DNA of 64,000 nt from Pseudomonas taiwanensis DSM 21245 (lineage in GTDB: Bacteria; Pseudomonadota; Gammaproteobacteria; Pseudomonadales; Pseudomonadaceae), in the NCBI RefSeq assembly GCF_000425785.1, contig NZ_AUEC01000005.1, forward strand, positions 268,584 through 332,583. Reading direction: 5' to 3'. The notes beneath the pieces are model-generated. The model had not been told where the DNA came from. It worked only from the letters and a program-made list of their open reading frames with translations, and did not search any database. The stretch's first letter is position 1, and each line of letters begins with the position of its first letter. The translations under genes were made by a program, and so were the position numbers. Positions 1-9,158 of the stretch are shown here, one piece after another.

Positions 1-720
1 CTCGTCATCACGCTCGAACGGGATGTAGATACTGTCGCGGGTGGTGCCCGGCTGGTCGTACACCACCACGCGCTCTTCACCGAGCATGCGGTTGACCAGC
101 GTCGATTTACCGACGTTGGGGCGACCGATGATGGCGATCTTGATGCCATCTTTCTCGCTCGGCCCCGGAATACGCACAGCTTCCTCGCCTTCGGCGACGT
201 CGGCATCCAGCGCTTCCTCGACCTGGTCGCGTGGGAGATGGCCGAGGACGGCCTCCATCAGCGCATTGATACCACGGCCCTGCGAGCCGGCCACTGGAAT
301 GGCGTTGCCCATGCCCAACGGCGAGAACTCGGCGCGAGCGACATCGGCGTCGATGTTGTCGATCTTGTTGGCGACCAGGATCGCTTCCTTGTTCCGCTTG
401 CGCAGGTGCTCGGCGATCATCTGGTCGGCGGCGGTCATGCCGGCGCGGGCATCGACCAGGAACAGCACGTAGTCGGCTTCCTCGATGGCCATCAGCGACT
501 GCTCGGCCATCTTCTCGTCCATGCCGACTTCGTCGCCGGTGATACCGCCGGTGTCGATCAGGATGTACGAACGACCCTGCCAGGTGGCATCGCCATACTG
601 GCGGTCACGGGTCAGGCCCGACAGGTCACCGACGATGGCATCGCGGGTTTTGGTCAGGCGGTTGAACATGGTGGACTTGCCGACGTTCGGCCGTCCCACC
701 AGGGCGATTACGGGAACCAT
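1..720 (-). CDS. der: Ribosome-assembly GTPase Der (EngA), 3' end outside window
   Basis: The reading frame is open from the ATG at 718-720 to the window edge, giving the first 240 residues of a protein that is normally about 490 residues long. Two GTPase domains are visible: a first P-loop GRPNVGKST at residues 9-17 and a second identical P-loop near residue 200, followed by the switch I motif GTTRDS. Tandem G domains with this P-loop are diagnostic of Der, which binds the 50S subunit late in its assembly. The C-terminal KH-like domain is outside the window. It lies downstream of bamB on the same strand, separated by hairpins. Confidence 0.97.
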   Translation of the reverse strand, partial: MVPVIALVGRPNVGKSTMFNRLTKTRDAIVGDLSGLTRDRQYGDATWQGRSYILIDTGGITGDEVGMDEKMAEQSLMAIEEADYVLFLVDARAGMTAADQMIAEHLRKRNKEAILVANKIDNIDADVARAEFSPLGMGNAIPVAGSQGRGINALMEAVLGHLPRDQVEEALDADVAEGEEAVRIPGPSEKDGIKIAIIGRPNVGKSTLVNRMLGEERVVVYDQPGTTRDSIYIPFERDDE

Positions 721-751
721 GCGGCTCTCCACTCTTGAATTCTTGAAAATG

Positions 752-830
752 CAAAGGCCGCTGCAAGGCAGCGGCCGGAGTTCGGGCGGCGTTTCCTACG
801 CCGCAACTCAAGACCTGTAGCGGTCTTGAG
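752..830 (-). repeat. Cluster of three hairpins between bamB and der
   Basis: Three successive inverted repeats fill the gap: arms 756-764/768-776 (9 bp), roughly 786-792/799-805, and arms 807-815/822-830 (9 bp, sequence CTCAAGACC/GGTCTTGAG). None is followed by a clear T-tract on the minus strand. They may attenuate or process the bamB-der transcript rather than end it. Confidence 0.5.
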
Positions 831-837
831 CATAGCT

Positions 838-1980
838 TCAGCGGATGGTCAGTGCCTCGAGCTTGCCGCTGTTGCCAAAGACGTAGATGGTGTCGCCGAC
901 CACCAGGGGTCGGGCGCGCAGGCCATCGCTGTCGATTCGCTCGCGACCGACGAAACGGCCGTCGACCTGGCTGAGCAGGTGCAGGTAACCCTCGAAATCA
1001 CCTACCGCCACGTAGCTGGAGAACACTTCCGGCGCCGACAACTGGCGGCGGGCCATGGAGTCATTGGTCCACAGCGCGCTGGAAGAACGCTCGTCGACAC
1101 TCTCGACGGTGCCCGACGCTTCGCTGACGTAGACGTTGCCAAAGCCTTGGGCGACACCTACGTAGCTGGACGCATCGCGCTGCCACAGCACGCGACCGCT
1201 TTCCAGGTCCAGGCCCGCGACACGGCCCTGGTAGGTGCTGACGTACAGGGTACCACCGGACAGCAGCAAGCCGCCGTCGATGTCTACCACGCGGTCCAGC
1301 TCCGAACGGCCCTGTGGAATGGCCACGCGGCTTTCCCAGACAGGCACGCCGTTGCTGATGTCCACCGCAATGACTTTGCCAGTGGACAGGCCAGCAACGG
1401 CCAGACGGTTGGTCACGATCGGCGCGCCGGTGCCACGCAGGGTCAGCACCGCCGGAGTGCTTTCATAGATCCAGCGACGGTCGCCGGTCGCGGCATCGAG
1501 GCCGATCAGACGGTCGTCCTGGGTCTGGACCACCACCACGTCACCATTGTTCGCTGGCGGTGCCAGCACTTCACTGGTAACGCGCGAGCGCCAGCGCTCC
1601 TCACCGGTGCTGGAATCCAGCGCGATGACTTCGCCCTTGAGCGTGCCGAGCATGACCAGGCCGTAGCCTACGCCTACAGCGCCGGAAACCGGCAACTCCA
1701 GATCCTTCTTCCACACCACGTCACCGGTGATGCGGTCGAGGGCGAAGACTTCGCCATTGACATCGGATGCGTAGATGCGGTCATTCTCGATGGCCGGCAC
1801 CAGGGTGTTGTACGTCTCGCCCTGGCCGTCACCGATCGAACGGCTCCACTGCTTCTTCAGCACCACTTCCTCGGTGAACTTGGTCAGCTCGGCCGGAGGC
1901 AGTTCCTTCTTGCTGTTGCTGCTGCAACCTGCGGCCAATACGGCCAGGGTCAGCACTGCTGCTTGTTTCCAACCGATCAC
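838..1980 (-). CDS. bamB: Outer-membrane assembly lipoprotein BamB
   Basis: BamB is a beta-propeller scaffold lipoprotein of the BAM complex that inserts beta-barrel proteins into the outer membrane. The 380-residue product has a lipobox (LAAGC, lipidated Cys19) and repeated PQQ-like blades (for example GDVVWKKDLELP, SGRVLWQRD). I chose the GTG at 1978-1980 because AGGGGA lies upstream and it sits one base after the yfgM stop; a longer in-frame reading would overlap yfgM and bury the signal peptide. It lies in the yfgM-bamB-der block, the usual gammaproteobacterial order. Confidence 0.95.
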   Translation of the reverse strand: MIGWKQAAVLTLAVLAAGCSSNSKKELPPAELTKFTEEVVLKKQWSRSIGDGQGETYNTLVPAIENDRIYASDVNGEVFALDRITGDVVWKKDLELPVSGAVGVGYGLVMLGTLKGEVIALDSSTGEERWRSRVTSEVLAPPANNGDVVVVQTQDDRLIGLDAATGDRRWIYESTPAVLTLRGTGAPIVTNRLAVAGLSTGKVIAVDISNGVPVWESRVAIPQGRSELDRVVDIDGGLLLSGGTLYVSTYQGRVAGLDLESGRVLWQRDASSYVGVAQGFGNVYVSEASGTVESVDERSSSALWTNDSMARRQLSAPEVFSSYVAVGDFEGYLHLLSQVDGRFVGRERIDSDGLRARPLVVGDTIYVFGNSGKLEALTIR

Positions 1981-1981
1981 G

Positions 1982-2623
1982 TCAGGCGTCCCCTTTGGCC
2001 AGGTCATCCAGCTTCAATTGCAGGCCACCGACCGCGGCGTCATCGGACAGCGCGGCCTTGGCTTTTTCGTAGGCGCCGTGAGCATCGTCGGCACGACCCA
2101 GCTGCACCAGCAGGTCGCCCTTCAACTCTTCGCGGCTGGCCAGGAACGCCTTGTCGGCGTCGCCATCGAGCAGCTTGAGCGCCTCCTCGGCCTTGTCCTG
2201 GGCAGCGAGCACACGCGCCAGACGCTGGCGAGCGATTTCACCCAGGGTAGCGTCGGCAGGTTTGTCCATCACGCTCTTGAGCTCGGCGGCGGCGTCGTCG
2301 AGCTTACCGCTCTCGACCGCCACCTTGGCCACGAACAGGCTGCCGTATTGGGCGTAGGCGGTACCACCGAACTCGCTCTTGAGCTTGCCAGACAATTCCG
2401 CCACCTTGGTGGCGTCAGGCTGGCCACTCGGCGTCAGACTGGTTTCCAGCAGGGCCTGGTACAGCGCCGAGGCACCTTGCGACTGATTGTTCTGGTACTT
2501 GTGCCAGGTATTCCAGCCCAACACCACCACACCGGCCAGCAGGGCACCGGTCAGCAGCGGCTTGCCGTTGCGGTTCCACCAGTCCTTGGCTGCGGCCAGG
2601 CCTTCATCATCGGTACTCGACAC
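1982..2623 (-). CDS. yfgM: YfgM/AncA-like TPR membrane protein
   Basis: This 213-residue protein has a charged N-terminus, one membrane segment at about residues 22-37 (LLTGALLAGVVVLGW) and periplasmic TPR-like helices rich in Ala and Leu. That is the architecture of YfgM, an ancillary SecYEG/PpiD partner that assists export of periplasmic and outer-membrane proteins. The start is the GTG at 2621-2623, seven bases after AAAGGAG. It lies between hisS and bamB as in related genomes. Confidence 0.9.
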   Translation of the reverse strand: MSSTDDEGLAAAKDWWNRNGKPLLTGALLAGVVVLGWNTWHKYQNNQSQGASALYQALLETSLTPSGQPDATKVAELSGKLKSEFGGTAYAQYGSLFVAKVAVESGKLDDAAAELKSVMDKPADATLGEIARQRLARVLAAQDKAEEALKLLDGDADKAFLASREELKGDLLVQLGRADDAHGAYEKAKAALSDDAAVGGLQLKLDDLAKGDA

Positions 2624-2662
2624 CCCAATACTCCTTTTCAGCAATTCGGCTGTTTGACTGCT

Positions 2663-3952
2663 TCACGCTTGCGCGATGGCAGCTTCCAGGTGCTCGGCCA
2701 GAGCATCCCAGGCAATGTTCTGTTGTTCACCCTGGCCACGCAGGGGCTTGAAACCAATGGTGCGCTGCGCGAGCTCGTCGTCGCCAAGAATCAGCGCAAA
2801 CAGCGCACCGCTCTTGTCGGCTTTCTTGAACTGGCTCTTGAAACTGCCCCCCCCGGCGTTGACCGCCAGGCGCAGGCCCGGGAGACGGTCACGCAGGCCT
2901 TCGGATAGCTTCAGCCCGGCCAGTTCGGCCTGGTCGCCGAAAGCGCACAGGTAGACGTCGATCTGGCGGCTGATGGACTCTGGCACCTTGCCCAGGGTCT
3001 CCAGCAGCAGGATCAGACGCTCGATACCCATGGCGAAACCAACGCCCGGGGTCGGCTTGCCGCCCATCTGTTCGACCAGGCCGTCGTAGCGGCCACCGGC
3101 GCACACAGTGCCCTGGGCGCCGAGCTTGTCGGTGACCCACTCGAACACGGTCTTGCTGTAGTAGTCCAGGCCACGCACCAGCTTGGTGTTGATTACGAAC
3201 GGAATGCCAGCGGCATCCAGACGGGCCTTGAGGCCCTCGAAGTGCACACGGGACTCCTCGTCCAGGTACGCTTCCAGTTTTGGCGCATCGACCAGCACCG
3301 CTTGGGTGTTCTGGTCCTTGCTGTCGAGAATGCGCAGCGGGTTGCTCTTCAGGCGGCGCTGGCTGTCTTCGTCCAGCTGGTCCAGACGCGCGGACAGGAA
3401 CTCGACCAGGGCATCGCGGTAACGTGCGCGCGCTTCGCTGGTGCCCAGGCTGTTGAGCTCCAGCTTGACGGCATCCTGAATGCCCAGCAGGCCCCAAAGA
3501 CGCCAGGTGAGCATGATCAGCTCGGCGTCGATGTCCGGACCGTCCAGGTTGAACACTTCCACGCCAATCTGGTGGAACTGGCGGTAGCGGCCTTTCTGCG
3601 GGCGCTCGTGACGGAACATCTGGCCGATGTACCACAGCTTCTGGACCTGGCCGTTGCCGGTGATGCCATGTTCCAGTACGGCTCGCACGCAAGCGGCTGT
3701 GCCTTCGGGGCGCAGGGTGAGCGAATCGCCGTTGCGGTCCTCGAAGGTGTACATCTCTTTTTCGACGATGTCGGTGACTTCACCGATGGAGCGCTTGAAC
3801 AGCTCGGTGAACTCGACGATCGGCGTACGGATCTGGCTGTACCCGTAGGTGTCCAGCAGACCAGCCACGGTACCCTCGAAGTAACGCCACAGTGGCGACT
3901 GCTCGGGCAGGATGTCGTTCATGCCACGAATGGCTTGCAGCGATTTGCTCAC
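2663..3952 (-). CDS. hisS: Histidyl-tRNA synthetase
   Basis: The 429-residue protein charges tRNA-His with histidine. Class II synthetase features are present: an N-terminal [11 protein letters not shown] segment, [15 protein letters not shown] (motif 2), the histidine signature [13 protein letters not shown], and the AGGRYDGL loop. A C-terminal anticodon-binding domain occupies about the last 100 residues. The start is GTG with AAGGA seven bases upstream. It begins 24 bases after the ispG stop, so the two are probably co-transcribed. Confidence 0.98.
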   Translation of the reverse strand: MSKSLQAIRGMNDILPEQSPLWRYFEGTVAGLLDTYGYSQIRTPIVEFTELFKRSIGEVTDIVEKEMYTFEDRNGDSLTLRPEGTAACVRAVLEHGITGNGQVQKLWYIGQMFRHERPQKGRYRQFHQIGVEVFNLDGPDIDAELIMLTWRLWGLLGIQDAVKLELNSLGTSEARARYRDALVEFLSARLDQLDEDSQRRLKSNPLRILDSKDQNTQAVLVDAPKLEAYLDEESRVHFEGLKARLDAAGIPFVINTKLVRGLDYYSKTVFEWVTDKLGAQGTVCAGGRYDGLVEQMGGKPTPGVGFAMGIERLILLLETLGKVPESISRQIDVYLCAFGDQAELAGLKLSEGLRDRLPGLRLAVNAGGGSFKSQFKKADKSGALFALILGDDELAQRTIGFKPLRGQGEQQNIAWDALAEHLEAAIAQA

Positions 3953-3976
3953 GGGGAATCCTTACGAATCTGTGTA

Positions 3977-5086
3977 TCAGCCGCGGGCGATCAGCGCCGC
4001 GTCGGCCTCGACCTTCTCGGCCGCTTTCTGGCGGATGAGTTTTTCCAGCTCATCGACCAGGTTGTCATTGGTCAGTTTCTGCGCGGGCTTGCCGTCGATG
4101 TAGACCAGGTTCGGAGTACCACCGGTCAACCCCACATGGGACTCCTTGGCCTCACCTGGGCCGTTGACCACGCAGCCGATCACCGCGACGTCCAGCGGTA
4201 CCAGCAGGTCTTCCAGGCGCCCTTCCAGCTCGTTCATGGTCTTGACCACATCGAAGTTTTGCCGCGAACAGCTCGGACACGCGATGAAGTTGATGCCACG
4301 GGAACGCAGGTGCAGCGACTTGAGGATGTCGTAACCGACCTTCACTTCCTCGACCGGATCGGCGGCCAGGGAGATACGGATGGTATCGCCGATACCTTCG
4401 GCCAGCAGCATACCGATGCCGACGGCGGATTTCACCGTTCCCGAACGCAGGCCACCGGCTTCGGTGATACCCAGGTGCAGCGGCTGGATGATCTGCTTGG
4501 CCAGCAGGCGGTAGGCTTCGACGGCCATGAACACGTCGGAGGCCTTGACGCTGACCTTGAAGTCCTGGAAGTCCAAGCGGTCGAGATGCTCGACATGGCG
4601 CAGGGCCGACTCGACCAGTGCAGCTGGGGTCGGTTCGCCGTATTTCTTCTGCAGGTCCTTTTCCAGCGAGCCGGCGTTGACGCCGATACGGATCGGGATG
4701 CCACGGTCGCGAGCGGCATCCACCACCGCGCGCACTCGGTCTTCACGACCGATGTTGCCCGGGTTGATGCGCAGACAGTCGACACCCAGCTCGGCCACGC
4801 GCAGGGCGATCTTGTAGTCGAAGTGGATATCGGCGACCAGCGGCACGCTGACCTGCTGCTTGATGCGACCGAACGCCTCGGCGGCGTCCATGTCAGGGAC
4901 CGAGACGCGCACGATGTCGACGCCAGCATCGACCAGACGCTGGATCTGCGCCACGGTGGCAGCGACATCATTGGTGTCGGTGTTGGTCATGCTCTGTACC
5001 GCGATGGGGGCATCCCCCCCTACTGGCACATTGCCGACCCAGATTTTGCGGGATTCGCGACGTTTGATCGGAGATTCGCCGTGCAT
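3977..5086 (-). CDS. ispG: 4-hydroxy-3-methylbut-2-enyl-diphosphate synthase IspG
   Basis: IspG converts methylerythritol cyclodiphosphate to HMBPP in the non-mevalonate isoprenoid pathway and needs a 4Fe-4S cluster. The 369-residue product shows the N-terminal TIM-barrel and the cluster ligands CPSC (about residues 271-274) and a third Cys in [11 protein letters not shown]. It starts three bases after the rodZ stop, so the genes are in one operon. It depends on iron-sulphur assembly, which the isc operon in this window supplies. Confidence 0.98.
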   Translation of the reverse strand: MHGESPIKRRESRKIWVGNVPVGGDAPIAVQSMTNTDTNDVAATVAQIQRLVDAGVDIVRVSVPDMDAAEAFGRIKQQVSVPLVADIHFDYKIALRVAELGVDCLRINPGNIGREDRVRAVVDAARDRGIPIRIGVNAGSLEKDLQKKYGEPTPAALVESALRHVEHLDRLDFQDFKVSVKASDVFMAVEAYRLLAKQIIQPLHLGITEAGGLRSGTVKSAVGIGMLLAEGIGDTIRISLAADPVEEVKVGYDILKSLHLRSRGINFIACPSCSRQNFDVVKTMNELEGRLEDLLVPLDVAVIGCVVNGPGEAKESHVGLTGGTPNLVYIDGKPAQKLTNDNLVDELEKLIRQKAAEKVEADAALIARG

Positions 5087-5089
5087 GAC

Positions 5090-6139
5090 TTACTGTCCCA
5101 ACTTCAGGCGAGCGGTCTCGCCACTGGTGAACGGGGCAACATCGACGGCCTGACCGTTGTAGCTGACCTGAGCGCCACGGGCAAAGCCCAGGCGTACCGC
5201 GAACGGCGGCTTACCGGTCAGTTCCAGGCTGTCACCCTTGCGCTTGATGGCGCTGAACAGCACCTTGCCGTTGCCATCTGTAACTTGCGTCCAGCAATCG
5301 GCGGTGAATTGGATCGCTACCTTGGCACTCCCGGCCGCTACTTCGGCTGGGGTGGCCACGGGGGTTGCCGGCGCACTGGCGACAGGTGCCGCTGGCGTGG
5401 CAGGTACGACTGGAGCGACCGGTGCAGGCACTACGGCCGTGGCCGGCGCGTGCTGGACCGGGGCTGCTGCGGGTGCGGGCGCGACAACCGGCGCCTGGGC
5501 GGACGGCGCAGTCGCAGCGACAGCAGGGTTGGCTGGCTCGCTGGCGGCCTGCGCAGGCTCCTCGGCGGCGGGCTGCTCCAGTGGCAGTGGCGCACTCTCA
5601 GCTTGCTCGCCAGCGGTAACCGCCTGGTCTTCAGGTTCGTCCAGCGGGTGGATCTGTGTGGTGCCGTCGGCGCTCTCGACCTCGACGTGCTCCAGGGCGA
5701 TCTTGGCCAGGTCCTTGCCACGCAGGCTGCCCTGGTCCTGCCACCACAGGAAGCTGCCGCCGACGACGGCCAGCAACAACAGCAGGCTGACCCCGCGCAG
5801 GATGTTATGCGACAGGCGCACCGGTTCTTCGATGCGCCCCAACGAGTGCACTTCACTGCCCTTGGCGTGGGTACCAGTGAACTGATCGAAGGCTTCGACC
5901 AGCGGGGCCTGATCCATGTCCATCAGCTTGGCGTAGGCACGGATGTAGCCACGGGCGAAGGTATGCCCCGGCAGCTTGTCGAAGGCACCGGTTTCCAAAT
6001 GGTTCAGCGACGTGACCGTGAGGTTGAGCTTGCGGGCGACCTCGGCTTGCGACCATTCCCGGTTCTCGCGGGCCTGGCGCAAGAGTTCACCGGGGTTTTG
6101 GCGAGACGCTGCTGCTACTTCGGGATGCGCGGCTTTCAT
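5090..6139 (-). CDS. rodZ: Cytoskeletal/cell-shape protein RodZ
   Basis: RodZ couples MreB to the peptidoglycan elongation machinery. The 349-residue product has a cytoplasmic helix-turn-helix domain at about residues 15-80 (LRQARENREWSQAEVARKLNL), a membrane segment near 114-134, a Pro/Ala-rich periplasmic linker (about 170-265) and a C-terminal beta domain (DUF4115) with FTADCWTQVTDGNGKVLF. Its ATG overlaps the pilF stop by four bases, implying translational coupling. The pilF-rodZ-ispG-hisS order is typical of Pseudomonas. Confidence 0.95.
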   Translation of the reverse strand: MKAAHPEVAAASRQNPGELLRQARENREWSQAEVARKLNLTVTSLNHLETGAFDKLPGHTFARGYIRAYAKLMDMDQAPLVEAFDQFTGTHAKGSEVHSLGRIEEPVRLSHNILRGVSLLLLLAVVGGSFLWWQDQGSLRGKDLAKIALEHVEVESADGTTQIHPLDEPEDQAVTAGEQAESAPLPLEQPAAEEPAQAASEPANPAVAATAPSAQAPVVAPAPAAAPVQHAPATAVVPAPVAPVVPATPAAPVASAPATPVATPAEVAAGSAKVAIQFTADCWTQVTDGNGKVLFSAIKRKGDSLELTGKPPFAVRLGFARGAQVSYNGQAVDVAPFTSGETARLKLGQ

Positions 6140-6897
6140 CGTTGCTCCGACAGGTATTGCTGATATTCCGGCGTACCGGGATAAAGTCGTTGTAATTGCT
6201 CGCCCAGCTCAGCCAGTGCGTTGCGTTCGTCGAACGCGCGGGCAAGGCGACTGCCCAGCAGCAGGCTGCGGGCGTCGTGGCCACTCAACTGGCTGAAACG
6301 ATCGTAGTAGTCCCGGGCCGGCACATAATGCCTGTTTTCGTAAGACAACTCAGCCATTTCCAACAACGCCCTGGGTTGTCGCGGGTTGAGTTGCAGGGCC
6401 TTGCCCAAATACGCATGGGCCTGGTCGCGACGGTCGAGCCTGAGGGCTGTGAGGCCGAGGTTTTCGTACACGCGCGAACGCTCAGGATACAGGCTATCGG
6501 CACTGGCCAGGCGAAACATCTGCTCGGCCTCGTCGAACCGCTGCTGAGCATATAGGAAACTGCCGTAATTGTTGCGAATTCGCGTGTCGCCGTCACGCGC
6601 ATTCAAGGCCTTGCGAAAATGCGCTTCGGCCAGGGCGGGCTCGCCCTGCGCTTGGAACACCAGTGCCAGCGCGGCGTGGGCGTCGGCATCGTTGGCATTC
6701 AGGGCCAAGGCCTTGCTCAACGGCACCTTGGCCTGTTCGGCAAAGCCTTGTTGCAAATATCCGAGTCCGAGCTGCACGTAAGCCTTGCCAGCCTCGGCAC
6801 GCCCTTGGCGATTGGCCAAGAGGTCGCTCGCGCCGCCCGACACACAGCCGGCCAGCAGCACAAGTGTCAGCATCGATAGCGCGGCGCGCAGGTTCAT
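6136..6897 (-). CDS. pilF: Type IV pilus biogenesis pilotin lipoprotein PilF (PilW)
   Basis: PilF is the TPR pilotin that brings the PilQ secretin to the outer membrane. The 253-residue protein has a lipobox (LLAGC, Cys18) and about six TPR motifs. Examples are GKAYVQLGLGYLQQGFAEQA, ADAHAALALVFQAQGEPALA and RSRVYENLGLTALRLDRRDQA. It starts 14 bases after the rlmN stop and overlaps rodZ by four bases. No other pilus genes lie in this window. Confidence 0.95.
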   Translation of the reverse strand: MNLRAALSMLTLVLLAGCVSGGASDLLANRQGRAEAGKAYVQLGLGYLQQGFAEQAKVPLSKALALNANDADAHAALALVFQAQGEPALAEAHFRKALNARDGDTRIRNNYGSFLYAQQRFDEAEQMFRLASADSLYPERSRVYENLGLTALRLDRRDQAHAYLGKALQLNPRQPRALLEMAELSYENRHYVPARDYYDRFSQLSGHDARSLLLGSRLARAFDERNALAELGEQLQRLYPGTPEYQQYLSEQR

Positions 6898-6911
6898 GGC
6901 CGGGCCCGCAA

Positions 6912-8057
6912 TCAGTGGCGCACGGCGCTGTCTTGCAACTCGTTGTCGGCAGACAACTGGCGGACGGCGATGTAGCGCTCGCTACGACGGGTGCGGTCAT
7001 TGACCTGCCCGACCAACTGACCGCAAGCCGCGTCGATGTCGTCGCCCCGGGTAGTGCGGGTGGTGACGTTGAAGCCTCCGTGGTGCAACAGGTCCTGGAA
7101 GCGACGGATGGCGTTATTGCTGGGTCGCTCGTAACCCGAGTGCGGGAACGGGTTGAAAGGAATCAGGTTGATCTTGCACGGCACGTCACGCAGCAGCTCG
7201 ATCATCTGCGCGGCATGCTCAGGTTGGTCGTTGACGTCCTTGAGCAAGGTGTACTCGACGGTCAGCACGCGCTTGCCACCCAGGGTGGCCATATAGCCCA
7301 TGCACGACTCCAGCAGCACCTTGAGCGGGTACTTCTTGTTGATCGGCACCAGCTGATTGCGCAGCTCGTCATTTGGCGCGTGCAGCGACAGCGCCAGCGA
7401 CACGTCGATGTGCTTGGCCAGCTCGTCGATCATCGGCACCACGCCCGAGGTGGACAAGGTGACACGACGCTTGGAAATGCCATAGCCCAGATCATCCATC
7501 ATGATCTTCATGGCGGCGATGACATTGTCGAAATTGAGCAGAGGCTCGCCCATGCCCATCATGACCACGTTGGTGATGGCGCGGTCGATCTTGGCAGGAA
7601 CGGTCCCGAAGGATTTGTTGGCAAGCCACACTTGGCCGATGACTTCGGCGGCGGTGAGGTTGCTGTTGAAGCCTTGCTTGCCGGTGGAGCAGAAACTGCA
7701 GTCCAGGGCACAGCCGGCTTGCGACGACACGCAGAGCGTACCGCGATCGTCGGTAGGGATGTAGACGGTCTCGACGCAGCTGCCGGAGGCAACGCGGACC
7801 ACCCACTTGCGGGTACCGTCGGCGGAAATGTCTTCACTGACCACTTCCGGCGCCCGAATCTCAGCAACGGCCTCGAGCTTTTCGCGCAAGGCCTTGCCGA
7901 CATTGGTCATGGCGGCGAAATCGTCGACGCCAAAGTGGTGAATCCATTTCATGACCTGACCGGCACGAAAACGCTTCTCCCCGATCGACTCGAAGAATTT
8001 TTCCATTTCCTGGAGGGTCAGGCCCAACAGGTTGATCTTGCCAGTCATGTCACTCAT
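6912..8057 (-). CDS. rlmN: Dual-specificity rRNA/tRNA adenine-C2 methyltransferase RlmN
   Basis: RlmN methylates A2503 of 23S rRNA and A37 of several tRNAs by a radical-SAM mechanism. The radical-SAM motif CALDCSFC is present, along with the catalytic C-terminal cysteine region (DAACGQL) and the GMGEPLLN motif. I chose ATG at 8055-8057 (381 residues), the usual family length; the open frame reaches back only to a TTG at 8069, and a second ATG lies three codons in at 8048. It begins 24 bases downstream of the ndk stop. Confidence 0.96.
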   Translation of the reverse strand: MSDMTGKINLLGLTLQEMEKFFESIGEKRFRAGQVMKWIHHFGVDDFAAMTNVGKALREKLEAVAEIRAPEVVSEDISADGTRKWVVRVASGSCVETVYIPTDDRGTLCVSSQAGCALDCSFCSTGKQGFNSNLTAAEVIGQVWLANKSFGTVPAKIDRAITNVVMMGMGEPLLNFDNVIAAMKIMMDDLGYGISKRRVTLSTSGVVPMIDELAKHIDVSLALSLHAPNDELRNQLVPINKKYPLKVLLESCMGYMATLGGKRVLTVEYTLLKDVNDQPEHAAQMIELLRDVPCKINLIPFNPFPHSGYERPSNNAIRRFQDLLHHGGFNVTTRTTRGDDIDAACGQLVGQVNDRTRRSERYIAVRQLSADNELQDSAVRH

Positions 8058-8081
8058 GGAATCACCCAAGACCTGCTTCGC

Positions 8082-8513
8082 TTAGCGAATGCGGTCGCAC
8101 AGCTCGGTAGCGGAGAAGAAGTAAGCGATTTCGCGGGCAGCCGAAGCTTCCGAGTCGGAACCGTGAACGGCGTTCTCGTCGATGGAAACGGCGAAGTCAG
8201 CGCGGATGGTGCCGGCAGCAGCTTCTTTCGGGTTGGTAGCGCCCATCAGCTCACGGTTGGCCAGAACGGCGTTTTCGCCTTCCAGAACCTGAACGATGAC
8301 CGGGCCCGAAGTCATGAAGGCAACCAGATCAGCGAAGAAGCCGCGCTCTTTGTGCTCGGCGTAGAAGCCTTCGGCTTCGGCTTTGGACAGTTGCTTCATT
8401 TTCGAAGCGACGACGCGCAGGCCGGCTTTCTCGAAACGAGTGGTGATCTCGCCGATGACGTTCTTGGCGACGGCGTCAGGCTTGATGATGGAGAAAGTAC
8501 GTTGAACAGCCAT
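8082..8513 (-). CDS. ndk: Nucleoside diphosphate kinase
   Basis: The 143-residue enzyme balances nucleoside triphosphate pools by transferring phosphate through an active-site histidine. The N-terminus [11 protein letters not shown] and the catalytic NAVHGSDS motif (His near residue 117) are both intact, and the length is standard. It lies between the isc operon terminator and rlmN, so it probably starts the ndk-rlmN-pilF-rodZ-ispG-hisS transcript. Confidence 0.99.
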   Translation of the reverse strand: MAVQRTFSIIKPDAVAKNVIGEITTRFEKAGLRVVASKMKQLSKAEAEGFYAEHKERGFFADLVAFMTSGPVIVQVLEGENAVLANRELMGATNPKEAAAGTIRADFAVSIDENAVHGSDSEASAAREIAYFFSATELCDRIR

Positions 8514-8540
8514 GGAAAACTCCAGAAAAATGAGTGTTGC

Positions 8541-8572
8541 GAAAAATTAAACCCGCGAATTATACGCGGGTT
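8541..8572 (-). terminator. Rho-independent terminator of the isc operon
   Basis: Stem arms AACCCGCG (8550-8557) and CGCGGGTT (8565-8572) enclose a 7-base loop. Read on the minus strand the stem is followed by a T-rich run (TTTAATTTTTC). It sits 31 bases beyond the iscX stop. Confidence 0.85.
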
Positions 8573-8602
8573 CCAGGGGATTGCCTAACCTGCAGCACAC
8601 GC

Positions 8603-8803
8603 TCAGTCGGCTTCTTCGATCCAGGCCGCCTGGATGGCCTCGAGCACTTTCTCACCGCCGCGTGACGGATCGTCGCTGAACTCTGGCAATGCCAGCACCC
8701 AACGGTGCAGATCGACGAAATTCACATAACGAGGATCGACGTCCGGCTTGCTTTCCGCAAGCTGGATGGCGATCTCAAGTACATCAATCCATTTCAGACT
8801 CAT
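8603..8803 (-). CDS. iscX: Iron-sulphur assembly accessory protein IscX
   Basis: IscX (YfhJ) is a small acidic protein that binds IscS and iron and modulates cluster assembly. The 66-residue product starts MSLKWIDVLEIAIQLAE and contains the conserved VDPRYVNFVDLHRWVLALPEF segment. The ATG at 8801-8803 is chosen because it gives the family length; the longer open frame upstream would overlap fdx. It is the last gene of the isc operon, ten bases after fdx. Confidence 0.95.
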   Translation of the reverse strand: MSLKWIDVLEIAIQLAESKPDVDPRYVNFVDLHRWVLALPEFSDDPSRGGEKVLEAIQAAWIEEAD

Positions 8804-8813
8804 GCGCAAAACC

Positions 8814-9155
8814 TCAGTGCGGTGCTTCGGCGGCGTGGTTGAGCGAGTATTTTGGAATCTCGATGGTGAGGTCTTCCTCACCGACGATCACCTGGCAGGC
8901 CAGGCGCGACTGCGCCTCCAGACCCCAGGCCTTGTCCAGCATATCCTCTTCCAGCTCGTCGGCCTCTTCAAGCGAGTCGAAGCCTTCACGCACGATGCAA
9001 TGACAGGTGGTGCAGGCACACACGCCGCCGCACGCACTTTCCATCTCGATGTGGTGCTCGTGGGCCAGTTCCAGGATATTTGTCCCGGGCTCCACCTCCA
9101 CTACCAGCCCCTCCGGGCAGAACTTCTCGTGCGGCAGGAAAATCACCTGTGGCAT
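8814..9155 (-). CDS. fdx: 2Fe-2S ferredoxin of the ISC system
   Basis: This adrenodoxin-type ferredoxin supplies electrons for cluster assembly on IscU. The 113-residue protein contains the ligand pattern CGGVCACTTC plus a downstream Cys in SRLACQV. It is packed three bases behind hscA and ten bases before iscX. Confidence 0.97.
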   Translation of the reverse strand: MPQVIFLPHEKFCPEGLVVEVEPGTNILELAHEHHIEMESACGGVCACTTCHCIVREGFDSLEEADELEEDMLDKAWGLEAQSRLACQVIVGEEDLTIEIPKYSLNHAAEAPH

Positions 9156-9158
9156 CGG

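Noticed and set aside
3242..6163. Plus-strand open frame of 973 codons opposite hisS, ispG and rodZ
   Set aside because: It is a shadow of GC-rich codon use in three confirmed minus-strand genes; no ribosome site, signal or family motif.
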